DNA of 64,000 nt, from assembly GCA_022818135.1 (NCBI GenBank), contig JAFMSR010000010.1, positions 36,956,877-37,020,876 of the forward strand. Direction: 5' to 3'. Made by a program: the position numbers and the translations under genes. Below are positions 1 to 33,284 of the stretch, one piece after another. Source of the DNA: Saxidomus purpurata (lineage: Eukaryota; Mollusca; Bivalvia; Venerida; Veneridae). Numbering within the stretch: the first letter of the stretch is position 1; each line of letters begins with the position of its first letter. The notes under the pieces are model-generated. The model worked only from the letters and a program-made list of their open reading frames with translations. It had not been told where the DNA came from and searched no databases.

Positions 1-23308
<23,308 letters not shown>

Positions 23309-23612
23309 CTTTGGGCCTTTAACTAATGATCTTCAGCTTCCACAGAAAAGAACTGTCAAAATTTGACTGCAGAAGCTGGTATCAGAGTGAAATTTTCATC
23401 TCAAAAACCCGCTAAATATAGAAGTACTTGACAATAAACAGTCTTATCTTTTCGATCTCTAATCTAACTTTCTTCTCCGCTTCATTACTAGGCACAGATA
23501 TCACTAATTTACCCGTTTCATTCAGAAAAATTTAAGTGACCATCCCGGTTTGTAATTTGCATCTTGGCAGCCATTTTCTTCCGAAGTGTGTCATACCCAG
23601 AATGCACCACTA
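23309..23612 (-). promoter_or_regulatory. PPFIA: Likely liprin-alpha 5' UTR and core promoter (YY1, ETS and ZNF143-like sites)
   Basis: Immediately upstream of the liprin-alpha ATG, read on the minus strand, there is an ETS-type CGGAAG (23578-23583) directly followed by AAAATGGC (23570-23577), a good YY1 match. About 15 bases further upstream TACCCAGAATGCACC (plus-strand sense, about 23594-23608) resembles the ZNF143/SBS site. No TATA box is evident. This YY1+ETS+ZNF143 combination is typical of TATA-less housekeeping-type promoters in animals, and YY1 sites of this kind often sit at the transcription start. The assignment rests on motif matches only. Confidence 0.5.
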
Positions 23613-25657
23613 AGTAAGGGAGAAGAATCTATCAAAATCTACAAATAATTTTACAAAACTACCCACAGGGGTTACTCCCCTGCGCCCCCCCCCCCCACCC
23701 CCCCCAAAGACCTAAAACCAAAGACCTATAAATATTCCCTAAAACCGATGTCAGCTTTTTACTTTGAAATATAACGCGTGACTTTGGCAATTGGTACAAA
23801 ATGCCGTTTTTGTAACAGATAAAACTTTAAAGATATTTGTTTTAAAGTCCAAGGATCTTTTTGAATTTATTGATATTGTAACATAAATGTATCGATACTG
23901 ATAGATAATGATATAACCATGTTCTATTCACTCTAAAACAATGTTGGCATGTTCATTTCTTTTGTATTCAAGTCGCTTTTTCACGAAAAAGAGTTGCCAG
24001 GAAGCGTTTTTTTTTTATTTTTTGCAATATCATTGAAAAAATACTCTATATTTCTCGACATCGATTTAAAACTTGAGTAAAGTTGTGAATGTTTCTGGTA
24101 CAAATAAAGGCCATTTGCACCAGTCAGACATCTTTCTTGGTAAAATAAGAGCTACCTGTAAATGTGGTCCTGGGACTTTAACAAGCCATACATTTTCTTG
24201 AAGTTTAAGGTTAAAACTATAGCTGCTGACTATTTGAAACTTCAATGTTGCTTATAACTCTCCAAAAGGCCATGTAGAAAAGACCCACTTTCAGAGATTT
24301 GTCAATATATATAAATTGTTACAAAAGAATTCCAGACAGGTATTACTAGCTATGGTAAAATATCGATATATAGATATAATGCAAAACATGAAAATATTTT
24401 TATTTGCAGCTAAAGTTTAACGTTTATAAAATTTCAAAGAATGTAATATCTATGTCTGTATGATAAATGACCAGCGAGTTTTATTTGCTACAAAATGATA
24501 GCTGTCACGGGTTACAGTAGTGTTGCATATGCCTATCTCCCCTTCCTATGTCTCTGGCCATATGGATTATCAAGTCCCGACGGTAAAATACTCCCCTGTG
24601 AAACTAAGCAAAATATTGTTAAAACATTCGTTAACCTTAAAGAAGAAAGATTATATAATGTAGTGGACCTCTGGATCTAGCTAAATCATACTATTCTCCA
24701 ACAGCTTCAGTAAAAGTTTCATTGTTGGATGCTGAATAAAATGATTTCATTTTCTGGACACTCGAATATTTGTTTTTGGTGTTAATCTGAACTTAAGGGG
24801 TTAGGAAAAGAAAATCAATTAACCAATTTCTACAGTTTTAAACCCCCCTCAGTAAACTACAGTTTGCTCAATAGACTATGAATTGTATTATTGGTTTTGT
24901 TACTTGAAATATTCGTCATTGGGTGGAGCATTACTAAGTATGAAATTGAATACAGAGTCACCTAAATTAATACATTTTAAAGCGATACAACGCTGCAACT
25001 ATTGAAGACTTTTGAATTGATATCATTTTTAGAAACTATTTATCATACTCCACTGCATAAATGTTTGGTGCCAGTTAGAAAACGGAAACTGTCGGAGAAA
25101 GACATGTAGTAGTGTTGTAAAGGAATTTACTACTGAAATTTTAATATTATCATACTTATGAACGTTCTGTCAAGAATGTTAAGAATATAGCCTTTATTCA
25201 ACCATTAAATACCACAGATGACTGCATCTCGATTTTGTTTCAAACGTTACCCTTATTGTGGCCCCATACCCTTATACCAGTCGGTCATATCCGTAGAAGT
25301 TTCTGAGTAAATGCAACTACAGTGCACTAAGAATTGAATAGGCTGCAATTTAAATGCATCACCATATAAGGATTAACAATAAGATCACATGTGCATGCAT
25401 GCTGATCATGGTCTACACTCGTGGCAAACACAGATACACTTCACGCCGGCAGGTTAGTTTTTACATTTTTGATTGTCACATGGATTCATCGAAGACGTTG
25501 TGACATCGAAAGCTTTACGTAGGTGTTCCCCTAAATAATAAAAAATAAGAAAGAAAAAGAACTTTATGGAGATTGAGGTTGTACATGATCGATATGTAAT
25601 CAAAACACCAATTTTCTTATCTGGATGTCTTTGATTCAACATATCATACGTTTGTGT
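23613..25657. other. Intergenic, nothing coding seen
   Basis: The region is AT-rich. It contains a C-rich run at about 23680-23706 (CCCCCCC..ACCCCCCCCC) just upstream of the liprin-alpha promoter and a copy of the GATCATGGTCTACACT motif at 25403. I found no supported gene, RNA or complete element. Confidence 0.7.
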
Positions 25658-25913
25658 CCGCCTCCGTGGTCGAGTGGTTAGAGGTCGCTGACTTGACTTG
25701 AAATCACGGTAACCTCTCATAGTTTGAGGGTAACGGGGTCGAGCCCTGCTACCGACTATGTCTGTTTTATGTTAGAGTTGGCAGTTAGTCTATTCACTGG
25801 TTCTTCCCAGGAACGATGGTTAGGTAAACTGCCCGCCTGTTAAAATGACCAAAACACAGATGATACGGGTGTTAAACTCCTTCAACAACAACAACAACTA
25901 CTACTACTACTAC
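25658..25913 (+). mobile_element. tRNA-derived SINE, family A (best copy) with CAA/CTA tail
   Basis: The head GCCTCCGTGGTCGAGTGG holds a canonical A box (TGGTCGAGTGG, 25668-25678), and GGGGTCGAGCCCTG (25735-25748) holds the B box. The body shares GGCAGTTAGTCT and CTGGTTCTTCCCAGGAACGA with the two minus-strand copies near 21.2 and 21.8 kb. It ends GTTAAACTCCTTCAACAACA followed by a (CAA)n(CTA)n tail. This is typical pol III SINE structure. Confidence 0.85.
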
Positions 25914-26189
25914 AGAATCACTTGCTGATCCGATGACCGCTTTTGATCTCCTTTGCTATTAGCAGGTTCGACTGAATATGCAATAATGCATGTTTAATTG
26001 GAAATTCTGTAGATATTTAAAATGAATTCAACAAAGTATTTAGGATCAGGAAAAGCAAAGAATGGAAAGGACTTAAAAAAAGTTGCATGTTTCCGCAAAT
26101 TTCATGGAAAGGTAATACTATAGAATATAACTATAAACCATAACGGTGCAGTCATATTTCAATGCATTCAATCTTACTATATATAGATT

Positions 26190-26391
26190 TGACGTGTACG
26201 TGTTGTCCGTGGAAAACACGAAAATAATGCACAGATTTGATTTGAAAGAGATTTTATCAAGGTCCACCCAAAAGCTGAATTTTTAGCTTATGTTTTGGAT
26301 GAGACCCCTTATAATGCACAGATTCTTTTCTTCTATACTTATATAGGTGCACGTGTTGTCCGTGGAAAACATGAAAAGTATGCACAGACTG
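26190..26391. repeat. Direct repeat of about 45 bp, 156 bp apart
   Basis: ACGTGTTGTCCGTGGAAAAC plus a following (C/T)ATGAAAA..TATGCACAGA occurs at about 26198 and 26350. The two copies flank AT-rich sequence. Origin not recognised. Confidence 0.6.
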
Positions 26392-26548
26392 ATGACCGTG
26401 TTAGCTTACGACAGACTGTTCGTGCTGATTCCGTGCCAATCGCCGTCTGCATACATGCTGACCATGGTCTACACTGGTGGCAAATGCAGATTCGCTTCAC
26501 ACCGACTGGTTAGTTCTTTAACTTTTTTCATTTTCACAAAGAAAATAT

Positions 26549-26854
26549 ATGTCTGCCTTATGTATGTTTCGGTGCGGTGATGCACCAATACGCATAGAGA
26601 CTGGTAGATATGAAAATTTACAAGTTGAAAATAGAGTTTGCCCATTCTGTCCAAATAATGTGGAGAATGAGAACCATGTTGTTTTGAAATGTCCAATGTA
26701 TGATGATTTTAGGGAGTCTCTTTTCAATTGTAATGAAAATTTCAAGAATTTGTCGGAACATGAACAGCTGAAATACCTATTTACATACCCAATGTTAATA
26801 AGATCTATTGCCAAAACCTGTTGCAAAATCTTGGACCAAATTGTATTTGTGTAA
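26549..26854 (+). pseudogene. C-terminal fragment of a non-LTR retrotransposon polyprotein
   Basis: A 101-residue open frame matches the end of LINE-type reverse transcriptase polyproteins common in molluscs. It reads RCGDAPIRIETGRY, then a zinc-knuckle-like CPFCPNNVENENHVVLKC (C-x2-C-x11-H-x4-C), then CPMYDDFRESLF and AKTCCKILDQ before the stop. No reverse transcriptase domain precedes it; upstream is unrelated repeat sequence. It is therefore a 5'-truncated copy. The family call is from recognised motifs. Confidence 0.75.
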
Positions 26855-27463
26855 ATAATCTTATATCATAATTTAGATGTTTAACAAGATTTGATGCATA
26901 AGAACACATAAAACTTTTGTACGCAGCCAGTCTTTTCAGACTTATAAATGACATACAGATAATGTATATATATTACGATATATGATGCCGGTATTTTTGT
27001 TTTGGCATGGATCATCATCAACATGTACAATCAATATTTTAATTTTATTTAGAGTCAAATCTGCATGCATGTGTAAATAGACTTCTTTAGAAAATATGGT
27101 CGGTGCGATTTTAAATTCAATGTACTAGTATATGAAAGAGATGGGTAGCTATATATCATGGTAATAGTTCCTGTCCAGTTTTTTGTTTATGCATGCAGTG
27201 CATGGTTTAGAAGATGTAGCGAATACAATTCCTACCTTTAACTGATTCTACCTTTACAAATAGTGCAGATTATGATCAGTCACAACTGTGCAATCTAATC
27301 ATGACCTGCACTGTTTGCTATTCAGTCAATAATTTGTTCAGTAAACACAGATAAAAAAATATTGAAAGATGGACAGGTCTAAATTAGGAATTTCGCAGAA
27401 AGGTTTATAACAAGAGCACATAAATTTTTTGGTAGTTCGGGAAAAATAAAAACCATGACTGAT

Positions 27464-27510
27464 CACAGGTAATTGTGGCGTACCTGGGACCAAAACAGTG
27501 CATTTTAGTT
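27464..27510 (+). mobile_element. Solo terminus related to the 57482-58444 palindromic element
   Basis: CACAGGTAATTGTGGCGTAC, then CTGGGACCAAAACAGTG, aligns to the left end of the element at 57482 (CACAGGTGAGTGTAGCGTAC, CAGGGACCCAAACAGTG). No matching right end was found nearby, so this is a broken or unrelated-length copy. Confidence 0.55.
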
Positions 27511-27639
27511 TGTATGTATTTATTTCAGTACCAGGTACCAAGGATAACACAATAAAGAGCAAGCTCTTATTTCCATTGTGGTCCTTTTTACTTTAGACAT
27601 AGAAGCAGATACAAGGGAATCCGGGTACCAGACCCTAGC

Positions 27640-28440
27640 TCTTTTACAAAATCGTGCCGTCTTCGTCTTTACTTCGTCCGATCATCGGTGCCATCGGGCA
27701 TTTTCGCCTCACGAAGAAGATACGATGGAAACAAGAAGCAGCCCGATTGTCTTAGGAATGCAACACGACTACGAGAAGCCCTCGCAATGCCGTCTTGTAG
27801 CCATCGTATTAAAGTACGATGACACCGAGATGGGACCACGGTGTCGGCGAAGACAGCCGAATTTGAATAGCTCAAGCGTTTCCCATGTGTCATGGTAACG
27901 TGGACATATAAAATGCCAGTCTCAGAGCATCTTCCTCAGTCTCAAATTCAATCTTTGGCAAATACCTGCAGCTAAATCTCTCCTATATTGGACACAGAAA
28001 AACACTTTTGATAGGTATAGGCATTATGGGAGACATGCCGAGGTCTCATCCACAAATACAAGCTATCATAGTTGCTCTTATGGACGGACCTTTATAAAAT
28101 TTGCTTCAAATCAAATCACAAATCTTCCTCAGTCAGTCCTGAGCAACTCTACGGAGTAGGGGCGTGTGTAACGTCTGAAGCTTCAATTGCAATAAATCAA
28201 AATTCAGTTCGTGCAGAATGATATACTTTCGTGTAGCCATCGTGTGGCCTTCGTGTGTCCTACAGGTAAAAACGACTCAATGAAAATTTACATCTTCGTG
28301 TCGCCTTCGTGTGTGGTTTGGGTGCCATCGTAAGATCTTCTGTAGGCATCGTACTTGCTTCGGCTGTTGATTGGGTGTTGACCAAGTTCGGGCCGCTTTC
28401 GTGCGAAATTCAAAATTCCATACTCGTATAGCCATCTGGT
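27640..28440. repeat. Region rich in short TTCGTG/ATCGTG motifs of about 10-bp period
   Basis: Motifs such as GCCATCGTGT, GCCTTCGTGT, CTTCGTGT, ACGAAGAAGATACGATGG and GCATCGTACTTGCTTCGG cluster at 27650-27880 and 28200-28430, with ordinary sequence between. Both orientations occur. The CpG density is far above that of the flanks. No coding function is evident, and open frames here follow from the repeat. Confidence 0.5.
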
Positions 28441-29019
28441 GTCATTTTCGGGACAGTGTGAAGCCTGCATTATCACGGACTATGTTGGGACCAGTATTTA
28501 AGTATATAAGTTAGAAGTGGTTCTCTTTCGTGTAAAAATGAGATAAAAAAAAAACGATAATCATTTCGTTTCATATCATACCAAAGTGAAACGTATTTTC
28601 TTGTATAGTAAAAAGGTAGAGATTCCACATGCCCAGTCGTATATAACAATTTTGTACGCAACAGTTCAATACTTGCCAATGACTCCTAAGTTTCAGAAAA
28701 AGTAGTATATCAGTCAGAAACAGACTGTCTCTTATTTTTCTTCATGATTTGATAAAAATATATAAACTACAATCTGGATATACACACGAAAAATATTTTA
28801 ATCTAGGTTATCCCGTTTGGCAGGTTCACGTCCCGCTCGCAAATATCGATAAAAGAAGGGTAACTCTGGTGACACCGTGATGACACATGAAGTTTGACTT
28901 ATTTCCCTTGATTTTTGTGAGCTTTGTTTTAGTTTCACCTTTTTGAAATGTCGTAAAAATCTTGGCTGTATAATTCAGACAGAAAGCGAAACATATAAAC
29001 TGCATATAGATATATACTG
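28441..29019. other. Intergenic, nothing recognised
   Basis: AT-rich sequence with short open frames only and no recognisable domain, RNA or repeat boundary. Confidence 0.6.
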
Positions 29020-29302
29020 TTGAACAATCTTGGTAGGGTTCCACTTGGTTATACCACATGCTAAATATATAAGCTCTAGGCCTTGTGGTTTCAGAGACGA
29101 ATCTGAACAATCTTGGTAGAGGTCCACTAGTATCTAAGATCTAACAACCATGAAAGAGCCTCATGCAAGGAACATCTCTGCCAAGTTACATCATCATTGG
29201 CCGAGATGTCGTTTGAAGGAAAATGTGAACGGACGTACGCCGTTCGACGGACGGAACGCGACCCTAATAGCTCACTCTGGCACTTTGTGCCAGATGAGCT
29301 AA
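29020..29302 (+). mobile_element. Truncated tandem-core element (copy 4)
   Basis: It begins mid-core (GAACAATCTTGGTAG), keeps one core unit (AAGCTCTAGGCCTTGTGGTT) and the tail, and ends TAGCTCACTCTGGCAC..GTGCCAGATGAGCTAA. The head is missing. Confidence 0.78.
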
Positions 29303-30397
29303 ATCCAGCCGTATTTACTAGTAGTTTGATTCGAAGGCACAACAGGCTCCTGGGTCTGTCAATTATTTCCCATTCGCTTCTCATGCTTCACTTAGAGGCT
29401 GCTCATTTTTTGACTTCCTTGTGCAGTCCCTTATTACATGTTCTGCAAAACGGCACGTCTGTGAGAGTCGAAGACATTTGAGTTTCTTTCAGATTGTAAC
29501 TGCATTCCATGTTTCAGAGCAGGTAGAATTTGGTGTTTTGGAAATGTCGGAAATATAAAACTCGCACAGTACTCGATAACTGGCCATATAAGCGGAGGTC
29601 TTTATAAATTAATCCGGTTCATTCACGTAACACCGAAATCTCTTTATTTTAATAGCATTCGCTTAGTCGTTACTCCACCGTCTATAAGAATTTTGAACCC
29701 AAACTTAAACATTGACCTTTAAATCTTTGGAACTATGTGTTGTATGTGACACTTCACCCTTTGTTGAATTTTCTGATACCTCAGTTTGAAATAATGTTAC
29801 GATCCGCACAAAAGGCCTTGGTACTTTATTGCAGCGCAATATAAAAATGGGTCATATACGCTCTCGTGGCTCAGTAGAGAGTACCATAATGCACACACTT
29901 TTTCGCACCACTTTGTTGCCCAACAACTCAATTAACCAGCTAAGTTCGGGATCAGGGGCCGGTTGTTCGGTCTTGAAATGGTTGATAGTTGTACAAAAAT
30001 ATTTCAACATCTGGGAATAATCACGGTATAACTTTATAAATTGTACTTTGGACACCAAGTACTCAGTATTTACCACATGTAATAGGTCCGAGCCTCAGCT
30101 GTGAACTTGTCTTCACTTTGGAAGCAGTTGCCTTAATATGCGCGACACATCTTCCTGACATGTACATTGTCGTATTTTATACTTTACAATTTACATTTCA
30201 TAAAACCACAAACAAATCATACATATGGCTTTTAATCTTTATATAAAATTATCATAATCAATAAGCATAAACTCTAATATCGATATTAAAACCTAATATT
30301 GCATCTTACATAATCTCTTTGTGAATAGCGCAATGATGAGAAAGTTTAAATAAAAAGCTGTTAGCATTCTACTCTATCCTGTTTGTATTGATTATTA
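29303..30397. other. Intergenic, nothing recognised
   Basis: No supported gene. Short open frames lack conserved motifs or splice context. The sequence is mostly AT-rich with no clear repeat boundaries. Confidence 0.6.
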
Positions 30398-30577
30398 CAG
30401 TCAAACCTACTTTAAAGGCCATCTCCCAAAGAAGACCGCCATCTTAATAAAGACCGACAGGGAGATCACAGTGCACTATTCCTCTATAGTAGAAACGCCT
30501 GTGAGTACAGACAACTTGCAAACAAAACACCACACTTGTAGCTTACCAACAGTGGTCTTTGTTCACAGGTTTGACTG
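30398..30577. mobile_element. 180-bp MITE with CAGTCAAACCT termini and TA target site
   Basis: The left end CAGTCAAACCTACTTTAAAG and the right end CACAGGTTTGACTG are inverted repeats over 11 bases. Both ends are flanked by TA (30396-30397, 30578-30579). This fits a Tc1/mariner-pogo-type MITE. The interior has no coding capacity. Confidence 0.75.
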
Positions 30578-31235
30578 TATATGTTAATATGTTCATATTT
30601 TCAAAATGCAAATGAATTAATAGAATATTGTTTAAACTAATAGCGTAAAGAGGGTCTATTTCCGACATACCCTGTATGTAAACATACACCCTGGCATTCG
30701 TACAAGAATTCGGTCAACGTTATATTTATGAATTATTTCTTACATGGATAAACATGTATGTGCTATGTTTCATATTTAGCAGCTATATTTGTTTTTCTTG
30801 TTTTGTTTTTTTGTAAAGTGTAAATACATTCGACCGAGAAGAGATATTTCGTTTTTTGAAAACAGAGTGTTGATGCCCTTACTTTGTTCTACGCCAGAAA
30901 AGACCCAAGTCTTCGACACTCCTGCTTGACGTGAGGAAAGAATTTCATAACGATAATGTTGTACGGCTATGAAAACGTGCACTGTACCATTTGAGCGCGA
31001 GACCTTAGGTAGCGTGACTGGTTTACAGAAGTAAAGAAACGTTACCGGTTCAGACAAGTAGAGAATAACACCTCTACGTCGGTTTCTAGACTAACTTAAC
31101 ATTAAGAGCTACTCTAGTGAGTATTAAGAAATGGAAAAACATAAAATGAAGCAGTTTTTTTGTTTCAGACAGGTTATACCACAACAAACTTAATTTAAGA
31201 AGTATTCTAGTAAACAAACAAAAATCATTAGAATA

Positions 31236-31440
31236 CTGTAAATTTGGTATTTCCGCGATGATTTAATTTTTGTTATTTTCGCGAATATCCAAGTTTGCTG
31301 ATTTAAAAATCTCGCGGAAGATTCATTTCACACAGTTTAACTACTACAGAATTCTCCTTTCACAATTTAAAATCCGAGAATAAGTCTATCTGTTCACAAA
31401 TCGCGAAATCTTCGTCTCGCAAAACTTGCCAAATTTACAG
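31236..31440. mobile_element. 205-bp MITE with CTGTAAATTTGG termini and TA target site
   Basis: The left end is CTGTAAATTTGGTATTTCCG and the right end is GCCAAATTTACAG, flanked by TA on both sides (31234-31235, 31441-31442). The interior carries TCGCG-rich inverted segments (TTTTCGCGAATATC, AAATCTCGCGGAAG, AAATCGCGAAATC). A diverged fragment with the same terminus is at about 2608-2660 (ACCAGATTTACAGTA). Confidence 0.8.
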
Positions 31441-31482
31441 TACCTGAGGCTATATTTGCACGTGCAGTGTTATATAAGAGGA

Positions 31483-31625
31483 TATTTGTTTGTTTTGAAT
31501 GATCTCAATCGAGAAGTGATACAATTGTAATATTTTCACGAGCGCTTCGCGCGAGTTAAATGTAAAAATTGTATCATTTTGAGTTGAGATATATTCCATA
31601 CCCACCAAAAACAAACAAATTTACT
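31483..31625. repeat. Imperfect palindrome with GCGCTTCGCGCGAG centre
   Basis: ATTTGTTTGTTTTGAATGAT..TCTCAA..GATACAATTGTAATATTT is mirrored by AATTGTATCATTTTGAGTTGAGATAT..AAAACAAACAAAT around a CpG-rich centre at about 31540-31556. It is likely a small MITE. No clear target duplication was identified. Confidence 0.65.
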
Positions 31626-31827
31626 TTGTATTTAATGCTAAATATTAAAACAAAAGCTAAATTATGTTTATGCACCACTGAAAAAAAGTTCCGGCAGACC
31701 TATATTACCCACACTGTGACTGATATAATATCTATATCATCACTCTATTTTTCACTGATATAACCCAGTATTTCATTAGTAAGCATTAAGTAAACTATTA
31801 TCATCTTTGATCTCTAGTTTCTATGTT

Positions 31828-32925
31828 CTATGGTATGTTTTCCAGAACTCTAGAATAATTTTCCTCACACTGGATCACTTTCCGTACAAAGTAATCATTG
31901 TCTAAAATGGCGTCTGAGAATACAACCGGGACCAAGTTTGTGTTGACGAATTTATATTCATCTGATCTCGCTACGTCCCGAAAATTGTCCGAAGTTTCCC
32001 GAACTCGTAGGTTGACTATGCTGTCGGCATTTCCGGGTCGGAAATTATCGTCAAAGAAGATATGATGTGTCGTTGGATCTGATTGGTCAATCAATATTGG
32101 CTTTCCTCGTGTCGGATCAAAATTATGTTTATACCAATCTTCACAATCGTCTTGTATAGCAGATATTCCCGATCTATGTGTAAGTTCTGTATACATATCG
32201 TTGTCCGATTTAATGCAATCGCATTTTTCGCAACCGTCTGGTTGTTCACAATTGAAATCGCGCTCCGACAAAAACTGGAACTTTCCCGTCGTAGAATCTC
32301 GTCTTAATATAGACACATCTTCGGACACCTCTTCCAAAAGACCGTCTAAATTATGGCAGAATGGCATATGGCAACCGATAGCAACCTTGATACTACTAAG
32401 AACACTCTTTGCGTCACTACCATAAGTCCTGAATATAACAGAGAAATCTCTCTCCTCTTTGACGAGGTGAGTAAGAAGTTTGTAAAACGCAGGCAAGATG
32501 AAATGGTATCTACACGATTTTGTTCCTGGCACAGTCATTTCCTTATGTAAACGTTCTTCGTAAGGCAGCTTCCATTTAAGGCTCTCTAGCAGAGTATTAA
32601 AGTACGGTTTAAAGTTCGTACCTTGCGGACGATCCGTGAAGGACGTAAGATGGCAACGGAGAGCTGACCGGTCTCTCGATACGTGCGGCAATAGCCGCTT
32701 CTCTTCGAATTTGTAGAAACTAACGTCATTTGCGTCAAATGGAGAGCTCGATAGCTCCCCTCTAGATGAATGCCACTCGCCCTGCCGGTCCTTTCCCCAT
32801 GCCAAACCGGAAAGGTAAATATTCAGGGCCGCCTCAACGGTTTCACCTGTTGCAGAATCTACAGGGACAATAGTTTTATTAACATCAAAATGAAGCACAA
32901 GTTTCCTTTTAACTGAATTTGACAT
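31828..32925 (-). CDS. HAD-like superfamily protein of unknown substrate
   Basis: A 365-residue frame from ATG at 32925 to TAG at 31828. Near the N-terminus, KLVLHFDVNKTIV is the HAD motif I layout (DxNxT here, where most phosphatases have DxD). A central VIFRTYGSD looks like the motif II position. HHIFFDDNFRPGN near the C-terminus fits the acidic motif IV (DD). The region between holds a cysteine-rich NCEQPDGCEKCDC. This pattern is familiar from uncharacterised eukaryotic HAD-like proteins. The frame stays open upstream to a strong splice acceptor (pyrimidine tract then CAG at 33127-33129), so a longer N-terminus from ATG 33003 or from an upstream exon is possible. A candidate upstream donor (CAAG/GTAAGT) lies at 35610. 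Kozak context is good at 32925. The HAD fold call is from motifs; the substrate is unknown. Confidence 0.72.
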   Translation of the reverse strand: MSNSVKRKLVLHFDVNKTIVPVDSATGETVEAALNIYLSGLAWGKDRQGEWHSSRGELSSSPFDANDVSFYKFEEKRLLPHVSRDRSALRCHLTSFTDRPQGTNFKPYFNTLLESLKWKLPYEERLHKEMTVPGTKSCRYHFILPAFYKLLTHLVKEERDFSVIFRTYGSDAKSVLSSIKVAIGCHMPFCHNLDGLLEEVSEDVSILRRDSTTGKFQFLSERDFNCEQPDGCEKCDCIKSDNDMYTELTHRSGISAIQDDCEDWYKHNFDPTRGKPILIDQSDPTTHHIFFDDNFRPGNADSIVNLRVRETSDNFRDVARSDEYKFVNTNLVPVVFSDAILDNDYFVRKVIQCEENYSRVLENIP

Positions 32926-33239
32926 TTTGCTACACTGCCGGTGAAACACTGAACACAATTTCTGTTTCATTTCCTCGATTGATTCGGTGTGTATTAACGA
33001 CATACCCACTAATGGGAAAACTCGAGTATAGCTATGGCAAGGGTATGCGCTGATAAATGGAGTAAACGTTTTTAAAATTCTCTCGGCAAATGAGATTCTT
33101 GGGAGTTCAGACCTACGCTTGTAAATCTGAAAGTAGAGAAAGCAACATGGAAAATGTTGATTGTAAAGAATGGCAGCAGAGTACATGCAAGTCACAGTTT
33201 ATGACGAATCGTAAGGTAAACAAAATTTGGTAGTATTAG

Positions 33240-33277
33240 CACGGACCTATATACATATATGTGTATATAGGTCCGTG
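33240..33277. mobile_element. 38-bp self-complementary micro-element with 7-bp target duplication
   Basis: CACGGACCTATATAC and GTATATAGGTCCGTG form a hairpin around ATATATGT. The hairpin is directly flanked by GTATTAG on both sides (33233-33239 and 33278-33284). The perfect arms and perfect flanking duplication suggest a recently inserted, extremely short element or the remnant of an excision/deletion inside a longer one. It lies just upstream of the HAD-like gene's acceptor. Confidence 0.7.
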
Positions 33278-33284
33278 GTATTAG

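Noticed and set aside
25660..25750. tRNA gene
   Set aside because: The A and B boxes are good, but there is no cloverleaf or acceptor stem. The same sequence continues into a SINE body present in three copies.
27578..27898. 106-codon frame as a gene
   Set aside because: It is driven by the CpG-rich decamer patch, with no conserved motif and a competing frame on the other strand.
32083..32550. Plus-strand frames opposite the HAD-like gene
   Set aside because: They are antisense shadows; the minus strand carries recognisable motifs over the same bases.
32926..33195. HAD-like protein starting at the far-upstream ATG at 33195
   Set aside because: A strong acceptor (CTTTCTCTACTTTCAG) sits inside this stretch at 33127, so the upstream codons are intronic. 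ATG 32925 or 33003 is more likely.
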